From: Palsa-1392 sp036490335
GTDB taxonomy: Bacteria; Verrucomicrobiota; Verrucomicrobiia; Chthoniobacterales; UBA10450
DNA length: 64,000 bases
Reading direction: 5' to 3'
Assembly: GCA_036490335.1 (NCBI GenBank)
Contig: DASXEB010000022.1
Span: 62,001 to 126,000 of the forward strand
The notes under the pieces are model-generated. The model was not told the origin of the DNA. It made no database searches and saw nothing but the letters and a program-made list of their open reading frames with translations. Shown piece by piece: positions 31,028 to 40,137 of this stretch (within the stretch, counting starts at the first letter, position 1; every line of letters starts with the position of its first letter). The translations under genes were made by a program, and so were the position numbers.

Positions 31028-34000
31028 ATGAAAAAAACTCTCTCGTTAGGCCGCACCGCTCCGCTTCTCTCACTCCTTCTTGTCCTTTGTTCGTTAGGCA
31101 CGCTGGCCGCGGCGGAGTTGAAGGAGGCACGGGTCAGCCAGGTGGTCAAGGACGTGAAGCTGCTCCCGGCCGCGGCCGCCGCGCGTCCCGCGGCGGTGAG
31201 GGACGAAGTGCGCAACGGCACCGCCGTCCGCACCGGAGTCGAGTCGCGCGCCGAGCTGACTTTCACCGACCAAACCCTCGCCCGCCTCGGCGCGAACACG
31301 ATCTTCAGTTTCAACGAAGGGACGCGCAATCTCGATCTCGGCGGCGGCGCCATGCTCTTGCGCGTGCCGAAAAATTCCGGCGGCGCGCAGATCAAAACCG
31401 CCGCGGTCACGGCCGCGATCACGGGCACGACCATCATGCTCGAATATCACCCGAACGCTTACATCAAGTTCATCGTGCTCGAAGGCACCGGGCGAATTTT
31501 TCGCAAGGACAAGGTGGGCGAGTCGGTCCTCGTCCACGCCGGGCAGATGATGATCGTGAATCCGAAGGGAACGAGTCTGCCCGAGCCGGTCGATGTCGAT
31601 CTGAAACGGCTCACTTCGTCGTCGCTCCTCGTCACCGGCTTCGCGCCGCTCCCGAGCCTGGCCTTGATCGACCGCTCGATCCAGGACCAGACGAAATTGA
31701 AAAGCGAGGGCGGCCTGATTAACACCAACCTCGTCATCTTCGGCGGCGGCACGGTCGTTTCGCTGGTCGATCCGACCCACACTTCGGTGCTCGATCAGGC
31801 CAACTCCAATCCCGAGCGCCAGGAGATGGCGATGAATTCCACCCCGACCCCAGCCCCGACCGGGACCCCGACACCCTCGCCGACAACGACCCCGACGCCC
31901 ACGATCACTCCGACCCCGACCATTTCGCCGACCCCGACTCCGACACCGAGCGGCTCGCCCACTCCGACCCCGAGCGTGTCGCCGACGCCGATCAAGTTCG
32001 GCACCCCGGTCGTGATCGCTTCGCCCAATCCCTACGTCATCGGCACGGGCACAACGATCACAACCGACCCGAGCATCACCACCGCCGGGAAGACCGATTA
32101 CGGCAAGATTTATCGCGGCGTCTCGGAAGACGGCACGCCCTCCATGTATCTCTTCGGTTCGACGAACGCGTTCGACACGAGCAGCGGGTTCGACACCGAA
32201 TTTACCGAGCTGTCCAACGTGCAACTGGCGGTCTTCAAGTTTTCCACCCTCGTCCTCTCGGGAAATCCCACCGTCTCGATCGCGAACGACGGCGTGACGA
32301 ATCTCGGCCTGATCAGCGTCGGCTCCATCACCTCGGGCACGGCGGCGGCGACGCTCACCTTTAGCGGGATCGACTCGTTGCTGCTCGCGACGCAGGACGG
32401 GGCGATCACGCTCGGGAGCAACATTACGTTCCAGGACATTCCGCGGCTCGTTATCTATGCACGCGGCGTCGGCAAATCGCTCACTTTTGATTCGACCATC
32501 ACCGGAGCGAGCGATCTCGGGTTGCTCGCGGAAGGCAGCATCCTTTTTAACCAGGCGTTTGCCGTCACCGAAAGCGATCCGACCGGTCTCGACATCGCCG
32601 CCTTTCTCGATGCCGGGGGCAACATCACGGCAAGTAACGGCCTCACGATCACGCTCGACAATTCGAACGGAGGAAACCTCACCATCGGCGCCGATATTTC
32701 GCTGGGGGCGGCCGGTAACATTGTCGCCAACGGCGATCCCGGCCTTTCCCTCACGATCGCGAACAATAACGACAGCACGATGCAGAGCGCCGCGGTGCTG
32801 ACCGTGCTCGCCGGCGGGAATCTGACTGCCAGCTCGGTCAATCTGCTGATCGACGATAGCGAGGGCGGTTCGGTGCAGTCGGCCGTGATGGATTTGGTCG
32901 CCGCGGCAATCTCGAGCACGGGTAATTTCTCGGCGATGATCAGCAGCAACTCGGGCGGGAGCATCCTTTCCTCGAGCAGCCTCCTTGTCAATGTGTCCGG
33001 GAATTTCACTGTCGGCGGCGAAGCCATTTTGTGGATCGATAACTCCGCCGAAAATGAGGCTGGCGACATGACCGGAGGCAACACCGGTTTCGATGCCGTC
33101 ATCGCGCTCCTGAGCGGCAGCATTTCGACCGGCGGCGGTCTCTCCACCGACATCTTCAACTTCGGCGGCGGGCACATCGGCGGGGACGCCGAGATCGGAG
33201 CGGCCGTCATCGGCAGCATCACCTCGCAAGGCAACATCTTTTTCGATGTGGAAAACTCCGCCGACATGAACGGCAATACTCTCCTGCCCGGTGGGACGAT
33301 CGACGGGGATGCGACCGTGACCGTGGGGACGACCGGCGCCATTTCCGGCCAGGGGACGGTGGAGTTTGCCGTCCTCAACAACGACGCCAACAATTTCGCC
33401 GTAGGCGGGACGATCATGGGAGATGCCCGGGTCAGCCTGACCGCCCCGAGTGTCTCGGCGGCGGGCGATTTCCTCAATATCCTGGTCAACGACACGGACG
33501 GCATCATCGGTGGCGACGCTTCGGTGACCGCCGTCATCAGCGGGACGACGACCGTGAACTCCGACGCTTACATCCACCTTCTGAACGACTCGGGCAGCAT
33601 CGCCGGAAGCGCCAGCATCGCCTTCACCGGCGGCAGCGTCAGCATCGGCGACACCCTTTATCTCCAGCTCGAAAACAACAACGGCTCGATCGGCGAAGGC
33701 GCCACGATCGCTTTCAATGTCGCGGCGCTCTCCGCCGGCACCATCCTGGCCCAGAACGATTCCACCGGCGGCACCGTCGGCGGCGTGCGCAGCCTCGACT
33801 TTACCGTCACCGGGGCCCTCACCACCACGGGCGATGCGACCTTCCAGGTCTTGCGCAACAGCGGCGACACCACCGGCTCCATCCTGCTCCACGCGGGCTC
33901 GATCAATGTCGGCGGCTCGCTTTACGCCGGGATTCTGGAAGGCACCAACCGCGTCATCTTCGGCGACGTCACCGTGACCGCGACGAACGACATCAGCGTG

Positions 34001-35383
34001 ACCAACGACCTGACCGTCGATGGCACGATCAGCGCCGGCGGCAACATCACGGTCGGCGGCACCTTTTCCCTGCCCAGCGTCGCGACTGCGGGCGGCTCGG
34101 TCACGGCCGGGGCGTTTTTCGGCAGCGTCCTGAATGCGGGCCAGAACATCACCTTCGTCCAGCCAGGCGGCGGCGTCCCGGCGATCGACGTCAACACCAT
34201 CACCGCGGGTGGGAACATAAATTTCATGAACGTCCAGCAATTCAGTGTCGATGGCAGCAGCAGCGACGGCAGCATCAATTTCACTCCCGATGACTTCACC
34301 CTCACGGCCGCGGCGATCGTCAGCACCGGGCCGAACTTCCCCGCGCTCGTTTCCAACGGCTCCGACGCCAGCACGACTTTCGGCAACGACAACCCCGGCA
34401 ACGGCGGCATGATCACGCTCAACCTCACCGGCACGGGTGGCCTCACTCTCGGGCCGAGCAACGACATCACGTCGATCACGGCAAACGGCGGCGCCTTCGC
34501 CACAGACTCCACGATCGGCGGCAACGGCGGCACCGTTAACATCAACGCCACCGGCGACGTCACTCTCGGCGGCGACATCATCGCCACCACCGGCACCATT
34601 CCCACTGGCGGTCCCACCACCCTCGGCGCGGGCGGCAACGTCAACGTCACGACGGCCGGCGCGATCAACGTCAACTCCACCGTCCAGGTTTCGTCCGATG
34701 ACGATGGCGGCAATCCCAAGCGCGTCAGCGCGAGCGGCGGCAACATCAGCCTGCACAGCAGCAAGGCATCCGGCGTCGCCATCGCCGTGAGCAACAGCAG
34801 CCAGCTCCTCGCCCTCCTCGACCAGGCCGCCCCCGGGCCGGGCGGCACGATCACGATTGTGGCCAGCGGCGCCAGCGGGAGCAGCGTCAACGTCAGCGGC
34901 ACGGTCGAGGCCGATCGCGGCACGGTTGACATCGAGCACGACGGCAGCGGCGGCGCGGTCAACATCAGCGACGCGAGCGGCAACAACAGCGCGTTCATCC
35001 GCGGCGACATCGTCAAGATCGGCGCCCTCGGCAGCAACGGCGTCCTCACCATCGGCACGGGCACCATTTCCGCCGACGACACTTTGAAACTCTACGGCAA
35101 CAGCTCCAACGGCACGGTTGACTTCATCGCCAACGTCACCATCGGTGGCGGCAACGCGACCATCATCGCCGCCGACACCGTCACGATCGAGAACAACAAG
35201 ACCGTCACCGTCACCGGTCCGGCGGCGGACGTTTACACCGCCTTCGTCAACACCGTCCCCAAAGCCAACTACACCGGCTTCGGTGGCAACGGCTCGACCA
35301 GCGGCACCTTCGCCGGGAGCGGCGCGAACGCTCCCCAGCCGATCGCAAACGCGCCGCCCTTCAACGACCCGTCGCGTCATTAG
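31028..35383 (+). CDS. Second giant exported FecR-domain protein
   Basis: 1451 residues from the ATG at 31028, which opens a canonical signal peptide (MKKTLSLGRTAPLLSLLLVL, ending near LAAAELKE). An ATG at 31001 is possible but lies only about 8 bases past the predicted transcription start. A FecR-type domain (about 30-195) is nearly identical to that of the gene at 24403. A TPTPTIT-rich linker follows (about 275-320), then Asn/Gly/Ser-rich beta-helix-like sequence without the six long repeats, and finally the shared C-terminal domain (KASGVAIAVSNSSQLLALL ... ANYTGFGGNG). It is a paralogue from duplication with a replaced middle. Two copies of TCGTTAGGC lie 47 bases apart in the signal-peptide region, and none in the remaining 4.3 kb. 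Confidence 0.85.
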   Translation: MKKTLSLGRTAPLLSLLLVLCSLGTLAAAELKEARVSQVVKDVKLLPAAAAARPAAVRDEVRNGTAVRTGVESRAELTFTDQTLARLGANTIFSFNEGTRNLDLGGGAMLLRVPKNSGGAQIKTAAVTAAITGTTIMLEYHPNAYIKFIVLEGTGRIFRKDKVGESVLVHAGQMMIVNPKGTSLPEPVDVDLKRLTSSSLLVTGFAPLPSLALIDRSIQDQTKLKSEGGLINTNLVIFGGGTVVSLVDPTHTSVLDQANSNPERQEMAMNSTPTPAPTGTPTPSPTTTPTPTITPTPTISPTPTPTPSGSPTPTPSVSPTPIKFGTPVVIASPNPYVIGTGTTITTDPSITTAGKTDYGKIYRGVSEDGTPSMYLFGSTNAFDTSSGFDTEFTELSNVQLAVFKFSTLVLSGNPTVSIANDGVTNLGLISVGSITSGTAAATLTFSGIDSLLLATQDGAITLGSNITFQDIPRLVIYARGVGKSLTFDSTITGASDLGLLAEGSILFNQAFAVTESDPTGLDIAAFLDAGGNITASNGLTITLDNSNGGNLTIGADISLGAAGNIVANGDPGLSLTIANNNDSTMQSAAVLTVLAGGNLTASSVNLLIDDSEGGSVQSAVMDLVAAAISSTGNFSAMISSNSGGSILSSSSLLVNVSGNFTVGGEAILWIDNSAENEAGDMTGGNTGFDAVIALLSGSISTGGGLSTDIFNFGGGHIGGDAEIGAAVIGSITSQGNIFFDVENSADMNGNTLLPGGTIDGDATVTVGTTGAISGQGTVEFAVLNNDANNFAVGGTIMGDARVSLTAPSVSAAGDFLNILVNDTDGIIGGDASVTAVISGTTTVNSDAYIHLLNDSGSIAGSASIAFTGGSVSIGDTLYLQLENNNGSIGEGATIAFNVAALSAGTILAQNDSTGGTVGGVRSLDFTVTGALTTTGDATFQVLRNSGDTTGSILLHAGSINVGGSLYAGILEGTNRVIFGDVTVTATNDISVTNDLTVDGTISAGGNITVGGTFSLPSVATAGGSVTAGAFFGSVLNAGQNITFVQPGGGVPAIDVNTITAGGNINFMNVQQFSVDGSSSDGSINFTPDDFTLTAAAIVSTGPNFPALVSNGSDASTTFGNDNPGNGGMITLNLTGTGGLTLGPSNDITSITANGGAFATDSTIGGNGGTVNINATGDVTLGGDIIATTGTIPTGGPTTLGAGGNVNVTTAGAINVNSTVQVSSDDDGGNPKRVSASGGNISLHSSKASGVAIAVSNSSQLLALLDQAAPGPGGTITIVASGASGSSVNVSGTVEADRGTVDIEHDGSGGAVNISDASGNNSAFIRGDIVKIGALGSNGVLTIGTGTISADDTLKLYGNSSNGTVDFIANVTIGGGNATIIAADTVTIENNKTVTVTGPAADVYTAFVNTVPKANYTGFGGNGSTSGTFAGSGANAPQPIANAPPFNDPSRH

Positions 35384-35428
35384 CGAGCGGAACGGCGGTC
35401 GGCGGTCGGTCTTCGAAGAGGAAAGCCG

Positions 35429-36337
35429 CTAGTCGCGGAAAGGTTCTTCGAGCAACCCCGAGCCGAGCGCCGCGCCGGCAAAGAAAAGCACCCCGGCCGT
35501 CGCGATCGGCACCGGGTCGATCGGCGCCGGCGGCAACCGGACCACGCCGCTCGCGTCCACCTCCGCCGCTCGCGACACATAGCGCCCGTGCCGCGGCGGC
35601 TGGAACCTCTGCGCGAAACGCTGCAACCGTTCCGGAAGTCCCGCCTCAGCCATCGGCCGGCCGTGACCGCAGCCGACCACGTTCGGGCGCAGGTCGGCCA
35701 GCTTCTGCACCGAGCGCCGGGTCGCGTCCCAATCGTAATTGAACGGAGCGCCGCCCCGCGCCAGCTCCTGCTTCCCGCTTATCAAACCGGACCACGAATC
35801 CATCTCCATCGTCGCGAAGGCATCGCCCCCGATCAGGACCCGGTCGGACGAGCGAAAGAACGACACATGCCCGGGCGCATGCCCTGGCGTCGCGATCCAG
35901 CGCCAGCCCTCCAGCCCCGGCAACTCCCCCTCCGGCAGAATGCGCAGGTTCCCCCCCAGATCGCCCGCCTTCGAAGGGACGAAGCGGGAGAGAAAAGCGA
36001 TCGCCCCGCCGATCGTCGGGTCGGGCGGCGGATAGGGCGAGCCGCCGGTCAGATACGGCATCTCCATCTCATGCGCGTAAATCGGCACGTCCCACATCTC
36101 CGCCAACTGCCGCGCCCCGCCGCGATGATCGATATGACCGTGCGTGAGATAGATCGCCTCCGGCCGCGCCCCCCCGCCGAAGCGCGCCTCGGCCGCCGCG
36201 AAAACCTGCGTCGCGCTCCCCGGCACCCCGGCATCGATCACCGCCCACGGCTCACCGGGATGGCCGACAAAGTAAACATTAACAAAACTGATCGGCAACC
36301 AGCCGACATCGGTCGCGACGCGTTCAATGGATTTCAT
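35429..36337 (-). CDS. Metallo-beta-lactamase-fold hydrolase with C-terminal membrane segment
   Basis: 302 residues from the ATG at 36335-36337 (MKSIERVATDVGWLP); the 55 additional residues of the longer frame come from a GC-rich repeat and are rejected. The zinc-binding signature THGHIDHRGG (HxHxDH), the GHAPGHVSFF histidine and the GGDAF aspartate of the MBL fold are all present, so catalysis is plausible. Substrate unknown; the family includes glyoxalase II-like, lactonase and quorum-quenching enzymes. The last 40 residues contain a hydrophobic stretch (IATAGVLFFAGAALGSGLL) that could anchor it. No signal peptide is visible. It is convergent with the FecR gene, and no exact GCCTAACGA copy lies inside. 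Confidence 0.88.
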   Translation of the reverse strand: MKSIERVATDVGWLPISFVNVYFVGHPGEPWAVIDAGVPGSATQVFAAAEARFGGGARPEAIYLTHGHIDHRGGARQLAEMWDVPIYAHEMEMPYLTGGSPYPPPDPTIGGAIAFLSRFVPSKAGDLGGNLRILPEGELPGLEGWRWIATPGHAPGHVSFFRSSDRVLIGGDAFATMEMDSWSGLISGKQELARGGAPFNYDWDATRRSVQKLADLRPNVVGCGHGRPMAEAGLPERLQRFAQRFQPPRHGRYVSRAAEVDASGVVRLPPAPIDPVPIATAGVLFFAGAALGSGLLEEPFRD

Positions 36338-36372
36338 GAGAAAGAGCTCCGTAAGAGTAAACGCGCCGCGCC

Positions 36373-36512
36373 CTCCCTGTGGCTGCGCCGCCCCGGCGCA
36401 TCGGCCGCGCCGCGCCTCCCCTGTGGCTGCGCCGACCCGGCGCACCGGCCGCGCCGCGCGGCCTTTCCCCCCAAAAACCGCGGCGAGGCGCCGCAGCCAC
36501 ACCCCCGCCGGC
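36373..36512. repeat. GC-rich repeat with direct and inverted copies
   Basis: Two direct copies of about 43 bases (CCTGTGGCTGCGCCG...CGGCCGCGCCGCGC) at about 36375 and 36417 are followed by an inverted match CGCCGCAGCCACAC near 36500. The whole block can fold strongly. It lies upstream of the MBL gene and explains a spurious N-terminal extension of that frame. Confidence 0.65.
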
Positions 36513-36565
36513 AGGGCAGCCTCCAGCTAGAGGATACCTGGCGTTTGGCGGCCTAGAATGGACGC

Positions 36566-36853
36566 CTAGGCGGACCAAACGCTCTCTTTTGCCTCGGAAA
36601 AGCCCCCGTCTGGCCGGATAAGTCCGACGCTTGCCGAGATCGCCGTGATGCTCGACTGGCCGAAAGTGGCCACGTCGCCGCTCTCGTCGGGGATAGTCTC
36701 CGGGTTCCAGTTCGCGCTGTTATCCCAGAGGTTGTCTTTCGGTTGCGCGGCCCAGGTAGCGCTACCGGCGCGCAACGCCGTCGTCCCTGCCGCCAGGCAG
36801 CTCAAGCAAAGCAACGCGCACGACACGCCCGACCGTTGAAAGGAAGGAATCAT
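36566..36853 (-). pseudogene. 5' fragment of an autotransporter-associated beta-strand protein
   Basis: A 95-residue frame has a signal peptide (ALLCLSCLAAGTTALRA) followed by AGSATWAAQPKDNLWDNSANW and DVATFGQSS. This matches the first 80 residues of the 479-residue protein at 37947-39386 (AGSATWDANP...GDVATFGKSE) almost segment by segment. It then stops after an unrelated tail. It appears to be a truncated copy, perhaps from partial duplication or deletion, and is unlikely to be functional. Confidence 0.6.
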
Positions 36854-36970
36854 GCCCGCGTTTTAATTGCTCGCAGCCGCGCACGTCACCAATTTTTATC
36901 GGCCCGCGGATATCTGCCGCCGCACTTTTCCCGCCCTCGCGGCATGCCTCTTGCTAAAACGAGGCCTATT

Positions 36971-37668
36971 ATGGATTCAGATTTCCACTACGACGTCGTG
37001 CCCTCAGGGGCGAACATGAGCTCCCGCGTCTCCTTTCAACCGGAGCTGACCGAGGCGGAACTGGTCACCGCCGTCGCGGCTGCCACCGGCCTGACGGAGG
37101 ATCAGGTCACAGCCGTAGGCACCTCCATCCTGACTCAGCTCATCCTCGCCGGTAAAGTGAGCCGCCGCAGCCTGCGTCTCTTTAACCTCTTTAATTTCAC
37201 GCCTCGCTGCGGTGGCACCCACAGCGACCCCGATTTCCAGCCCACCGCGGCCAACATGAACCTCGCCATCAACTGCACCCTCACCCGCGTCGGCCTCGCC
37301 ATGATGGAAGACGGCATCACCTTTCAACGCGACGCCGTCCGCGGCACCAAGGTCCCGGTGATCGACCGCGTCTACGACGGCACCACCCGGGCCCTGAACC
37401 GCTGCACCCAGGAGGCGCCTTCCGCATCTACGGCCGCGACAACGGTCCCGAGCCCGACGCCACCTCTCTCTACGGAGTGTTCCTCGCTCCCGTGACCGGC
37501 GGCGGCGCGGCCGTGCGCGTGGCGAGCTATTCCGACTGGACCGATGGCGAAATCATGGGCTCCTGGCCCTCCGGCATCACCGGCCCACAGTTGCTCAGCA
37601 TCGTGACCGCCTACACCACCGGGGGCAGCATCCGCACAGGGATGTTCGGCACCCACCTCAATCCCTAG
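36971..37668 (+). pseudogene. HU-like/DUF4469-type protein broken by a frameshift
   Basis: The first frame starts at ATG 36971 (MDSDFHYDVVPSGANMSSRV) and carries an HU-like fold region (LTEAELVTAVAAATGLTEDQV ending RGTKVPVIDRVYDG, quoted in part). Near 37400-37410 the sense reading moves to another frame: GGAFRIYGRDNGPEPDATSL, then VFLAPVTGGGAAVRVASYSD and on to the stop at 37668. The two halves together look like the bacterial DNA-binding domain plus a C-terminal Ig-like (DUF4469) domain. A one-base loss in the Cys-rich ...CACCCAGGAGGC stretch would explain it. A sequencing error cannot be excluded. No motif copies are present. Confidence 0.65.
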
Positions 37669-37746
37669 GCCGCAGGTCGTGACCGGAAGCCAGGCTTGGT
37701 CTGGGAACAAGGCCGGCTTGGGCGCTTTCCAAGGTGGGGTAACAAG

Positions 37747-37834
37747 AACGTTTAGGCCGGGAGGACGTGGTCATTAGCCCGGCAGGCAGGAACGTTTAGG
37801 CCGGGAGGACGTCGTCATTAGCCCGGCAGGCACC
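37747..37834. repeat. 44-bp direct repeat, two tandem copies
   Basis: AACGTTTAGGCCGGGAGGAC begins at 37747 and again at 37791; each copy continues through GTCATTAGCCCGGCAGGCA with one mismatch. The 278-base interval 37669-37946 around it holds no gene that I can support. Confidence 0.8.
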
Positions 37835-37946
37835 AGTGACCTGTCAGTGAGGAGTCGGGAACCTGCGCCACAAACGTCGCTCCCCTCCCCGGCAGGTGCC
37901 ACGCGCAAGCGCCACTAACGTTCACCCATCCCCCCGGTTGCTGGCG

Positions 37947-39386
37947 TCACGGGACGACCGTGAGGGTGAGGTCGTTCCCATCGCCGCCCTCGTAACTGGC
38001 CGCCAAATGCTGCCCGTTGACCGTGAGAATGGCGCCGTCTGGGAGGTTGGCAAAGGTGCCCGCGATCGGGTCCGCGCCGGTGTTGTCGAGAATGGTGAAG
38101 CTCGCTCCCTGGGCAAGCGTGCCCGTTCCCTGCGTCACGAGGTTAAAGAGCGCCCCGCTCGCGATCGTGGCGCCGGTGGCGACGATGTCGTCCGCCGCGG
38201 GCGTGGTCGTGTCGAGCAGGCACTGGTAGTTCCCGTCGGCCTCGAAGGTCAGCGTGTTCTGGATGGTCAAGGTGGCCGTTGTCCCTGTCGTGTGCGCCGG
38301 GGCGATCAAGGCGCCCGTGCCGCCCCCCGTGCCCACCGTCACTGTACCGGCAAGGATGCCGGTGCCACCCAGGGTGCCGGCGTTGACCGCGACGGGGTTT
38401 GGGCCCGTGGCGCTGCCGGTGGTGTTCTCGACCGAGAGGGTGCCTGCGCTGACCGTGACTCCGCCGAGCGATGGCTCGGGGCTGACGAGGTGGAGCGTGC
38501 CGGTGCCTGTTTTCGTCATTATCTCCGAGGTAGCGCTGATCAGTTGGCCGGAGAAGCTGGTGTTGCGCCCGTTGCTGCCGACGTTCAAGGAGCGGCCGAG
38601 GGTGACGTTTCCCTGGCCTTCGAGCGAGCCGATGGTGGGGGGGCTGTTGTCGTGGCGCGGGGTGTAGATGTTCAACTGGCCCGGTTTTTTCAAGATGATA
38701 CGCGCCCTTGCGCCATCGCTGGCGTCGGAGAACTCGATCTGTCCCTCCTGAGCCGTGAGGGTGGCAGACCCCGCCGAGGCGTAATTAAGGAACTGGATCG
38801 CGCCGCTACCCGTGCAGGTGATGGCGCTTTTACCGGCGGTGCTGTTATTGAAGAAGACGGCTTCGCCGCCGTCCAGTGTGGTGATGGTGCTCTCGCCGGC
38901 AGAGGCGTGCCGCGTGAAGATCAGCTCGACGTTCTGCCCTGTGACGGTGTAAGCGGTATTCTTCCCCGCGCTGCCGCTGTCGAAAACGAGGTCTTTCGAA
39001 ATGTCAAAGGTCTGGAGCTCGCCGGAGTTATTGGTCACCCCGCGGGCGATGGCGCCTTGAATGCCGTTGATAGTGTAGGTGCGCGCGCCGGGGTTAAAGA
39101 CGATCGCGGTATCTTCGAGCGGGCTGACAAGTGAAAGATAGATGATCTCTGACTTGCCGAAGGTGGCCACGTCGCCGGGATTAGTCGGGACGGTCTGTGG
39201 GGTCCAGTTGACTGCGCTGTCCCACTCGCCGCTTCCCGGATTGGCGTCCCAGGTGGCGCTGCCAGCGCGAACCGCGACCGGCGCGAGAAGGAGAAGGGCG
39301 CAAAGGAGGGCCCTGCGGCAGGAGGCGTAAACGGTCGAGTGCATGGGGGCTTGGTAGAGGACGCGGTGGGGGTTTGTCGAGAGCAT
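37947..39386 (-). CDS. Autotransporter-associated beta-strand repeat protein
   Basis: 479 residues. A signal peptide lies near residues 15-42 (ALLCALLLLAPVAVRA), so the internal Met at 39344 is an equally good start. The mature part begins GSATWDANPGSGEWDSAVNW and continues with Gly/Thr-rich beta-solenoid sequence. The MTKTGTGTLHLVSPEPSLGG and VTVSAGTLSVENTTGSAT segments are the signature of autotransporter-associated beta-strand repeats (TIGR02601-like). It ends with LPDGAILTVNGQHLAASYEG and GNDLTLTV, a common terminal block in this family. No barrel or PEP-CTERM anchor is visible. Probably exported and structural. A truncated relative lies at 36566-36853. Confidence 0.85.
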   Translation of the reverse strand: MLSTNPHRVLYQAPMHSTVYASCRRALLCALLLLAPVAVRAGSATWDANPGSGEWDSAVNWTPQTVPTNPGDVATFGKSEIIYLSLVSPLEDTAIVFNPGARTYTINGIQGAIARGVTNNSGELQTFDISKDLVFDSGSAGKNTAYTVTGQNVELIFTRHASAGESTITTLDGGEAVFFNNSTAGKSAITCTGSGAIQFLNYASAGSATLTAQEGQIEFSDASDGARARIILKKPGQLNIYTPRHDNSPPTIGSLEGQGNVTLGRSLNVGSNGRNTSFSGQLISATSEIMTKTGTGTLHLVSPEPSLGGVTVSAGTLSVENTTGSATGPNPVAVNAGTLGGTGILAGTVTVGTGGGTGALIAPAHTTGTTATLTIQNTLTFEADGNYQCLLDTTTPAADDIVATGATIASGALFNLVTQGTGTLAQGASFTILDNTGADPIAGTFANLPDGAILTVNGQHLAASYEGGDGNDLTLTVVP

Positions 39387-39447
39387 TTTTACGCTGCGGC
39401 GTTGGCTGGGAGGGGGACGAGGTTTGCGACCGAGGCGGTAACGGCCG

Positions 39448-40137
39448 CTAGGGGATGCGGAGGCTTTGCCCCGGCTTGAGGTCGGCCGGTTTGGCCAGAA
39501 TCTCCGGGTTGGCAGCGAGGATCTTTCCCCAGGCGGATGAGTTGCGGTAAAACTTCCGCGCGATCGAGGCGAGGGTGTCGCCGCGCTGGACGGTGTAGCT
39601 GCGCCCAGAGCCGCTCCCGGTCTTCGGCTCGGCGGGCAACGCGGCGGCGGGGGGCTTTTCGGCGTTGTGGGCGCTTTTCCTGTCGGCCCAGCGGTCTTCC
39701 AGTTGCTTGCGGAGGCTCAGGTTTTCGTTCCGCAGCCGGGCGGCTTCCGGCCCCGTGATGACGGCGTCGCCGGAGAGGCTCGTGAGGAGGTTGAGCTCGT
39801 CGCGTTTCATGAAAGTCTTCACCTGCTCGGCGCGTTTCCCCGTCGGCTGGAGGGTGAGGACGCGCTTGAAGTGATGGAGCGCGTTCAGGGGGTCGTTCAT
39901 TTTGTCGTCGTAAAGGAGGGCGAGCTTGTAGTGGATCGTGGCCGAGGCCGGGGTGCCATCGAGCGCCGCTTCGTAAAGGTTGATCGCCGCGAGGTAGCTC
40001 CCCTCCGCCGCCTTCGCGTCCGCGTCCTGCTCGAGCTGGCTCTGCCGCGGCGTGATCATGCGATCGCATGCCCCTAACGAACAAAGGACGAGCAGGGCCA
40101 GTCCTATCCTCGTTAGGCGATCAGTAACGCGGCACAT
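39448..40137 (-). CDS. LysM-domain lipoprotein with TPR-like region
   Basis: 229 residues from the ATG at 40135-40137 (MCRVTDRLTRIGLALLVLC). The lipobox LCSLGAC gives lipidation at the Cys near residue 23. TPR-like helices span about 35-95 (YLAAINLYEAALDGTPASAT, IHYKLALLYDDKMNDPLNAL). A coiled segment and Ala/Pro linker follow, then a LysM domain for peptidoglycan binding at the C-terminus (YTVQRGDTLASIARKFY ... LKPGQSLRIP). The start overlaps the end of the MoeB-rhodanese gene by 17 bases. It likely links a membrane to the cell wall; the exact role is unknown. Confidence 0.88.
   Translation of the reverse strand: MCRVTDRLTRIGLALLVLCSLGACDRMITPRQSQLEQDADAKAAEGSYLAAINLYEAALDGTPASATIHYKLALLYDDKMNDPLNALHHFKRVLTLQPTGKRAEQVKTFMKRDELNLLTSLSGDAVITGPEAARLRNENLSLRKQLEDRWADRKSAHNAEKPPAAALPAEPKTGSGSGRSYTVQRGDTLASIARKFYRNSSAWGKILAANPEILAKPADLKPGQSLRIP

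Noticed and set aside
31094..35380. Antisense open frame of 1428 codons across the second FecR gene
   Set aside because: Its sequence is an Asp/Val/Gly/Arg-rich mirror of a gene that avoids TTA, CTA and TCA in sense. It has no domain, signal or start context; the sense strand has FecR and a signal peptide.
36338..36502. N-terminal extension of the MBL protein
   Set aside because: It is translated from the GC-rich repeat, with low-complexity Arg/Ala/Gly sequence; the ATG at 36337 begins family-like sequence.
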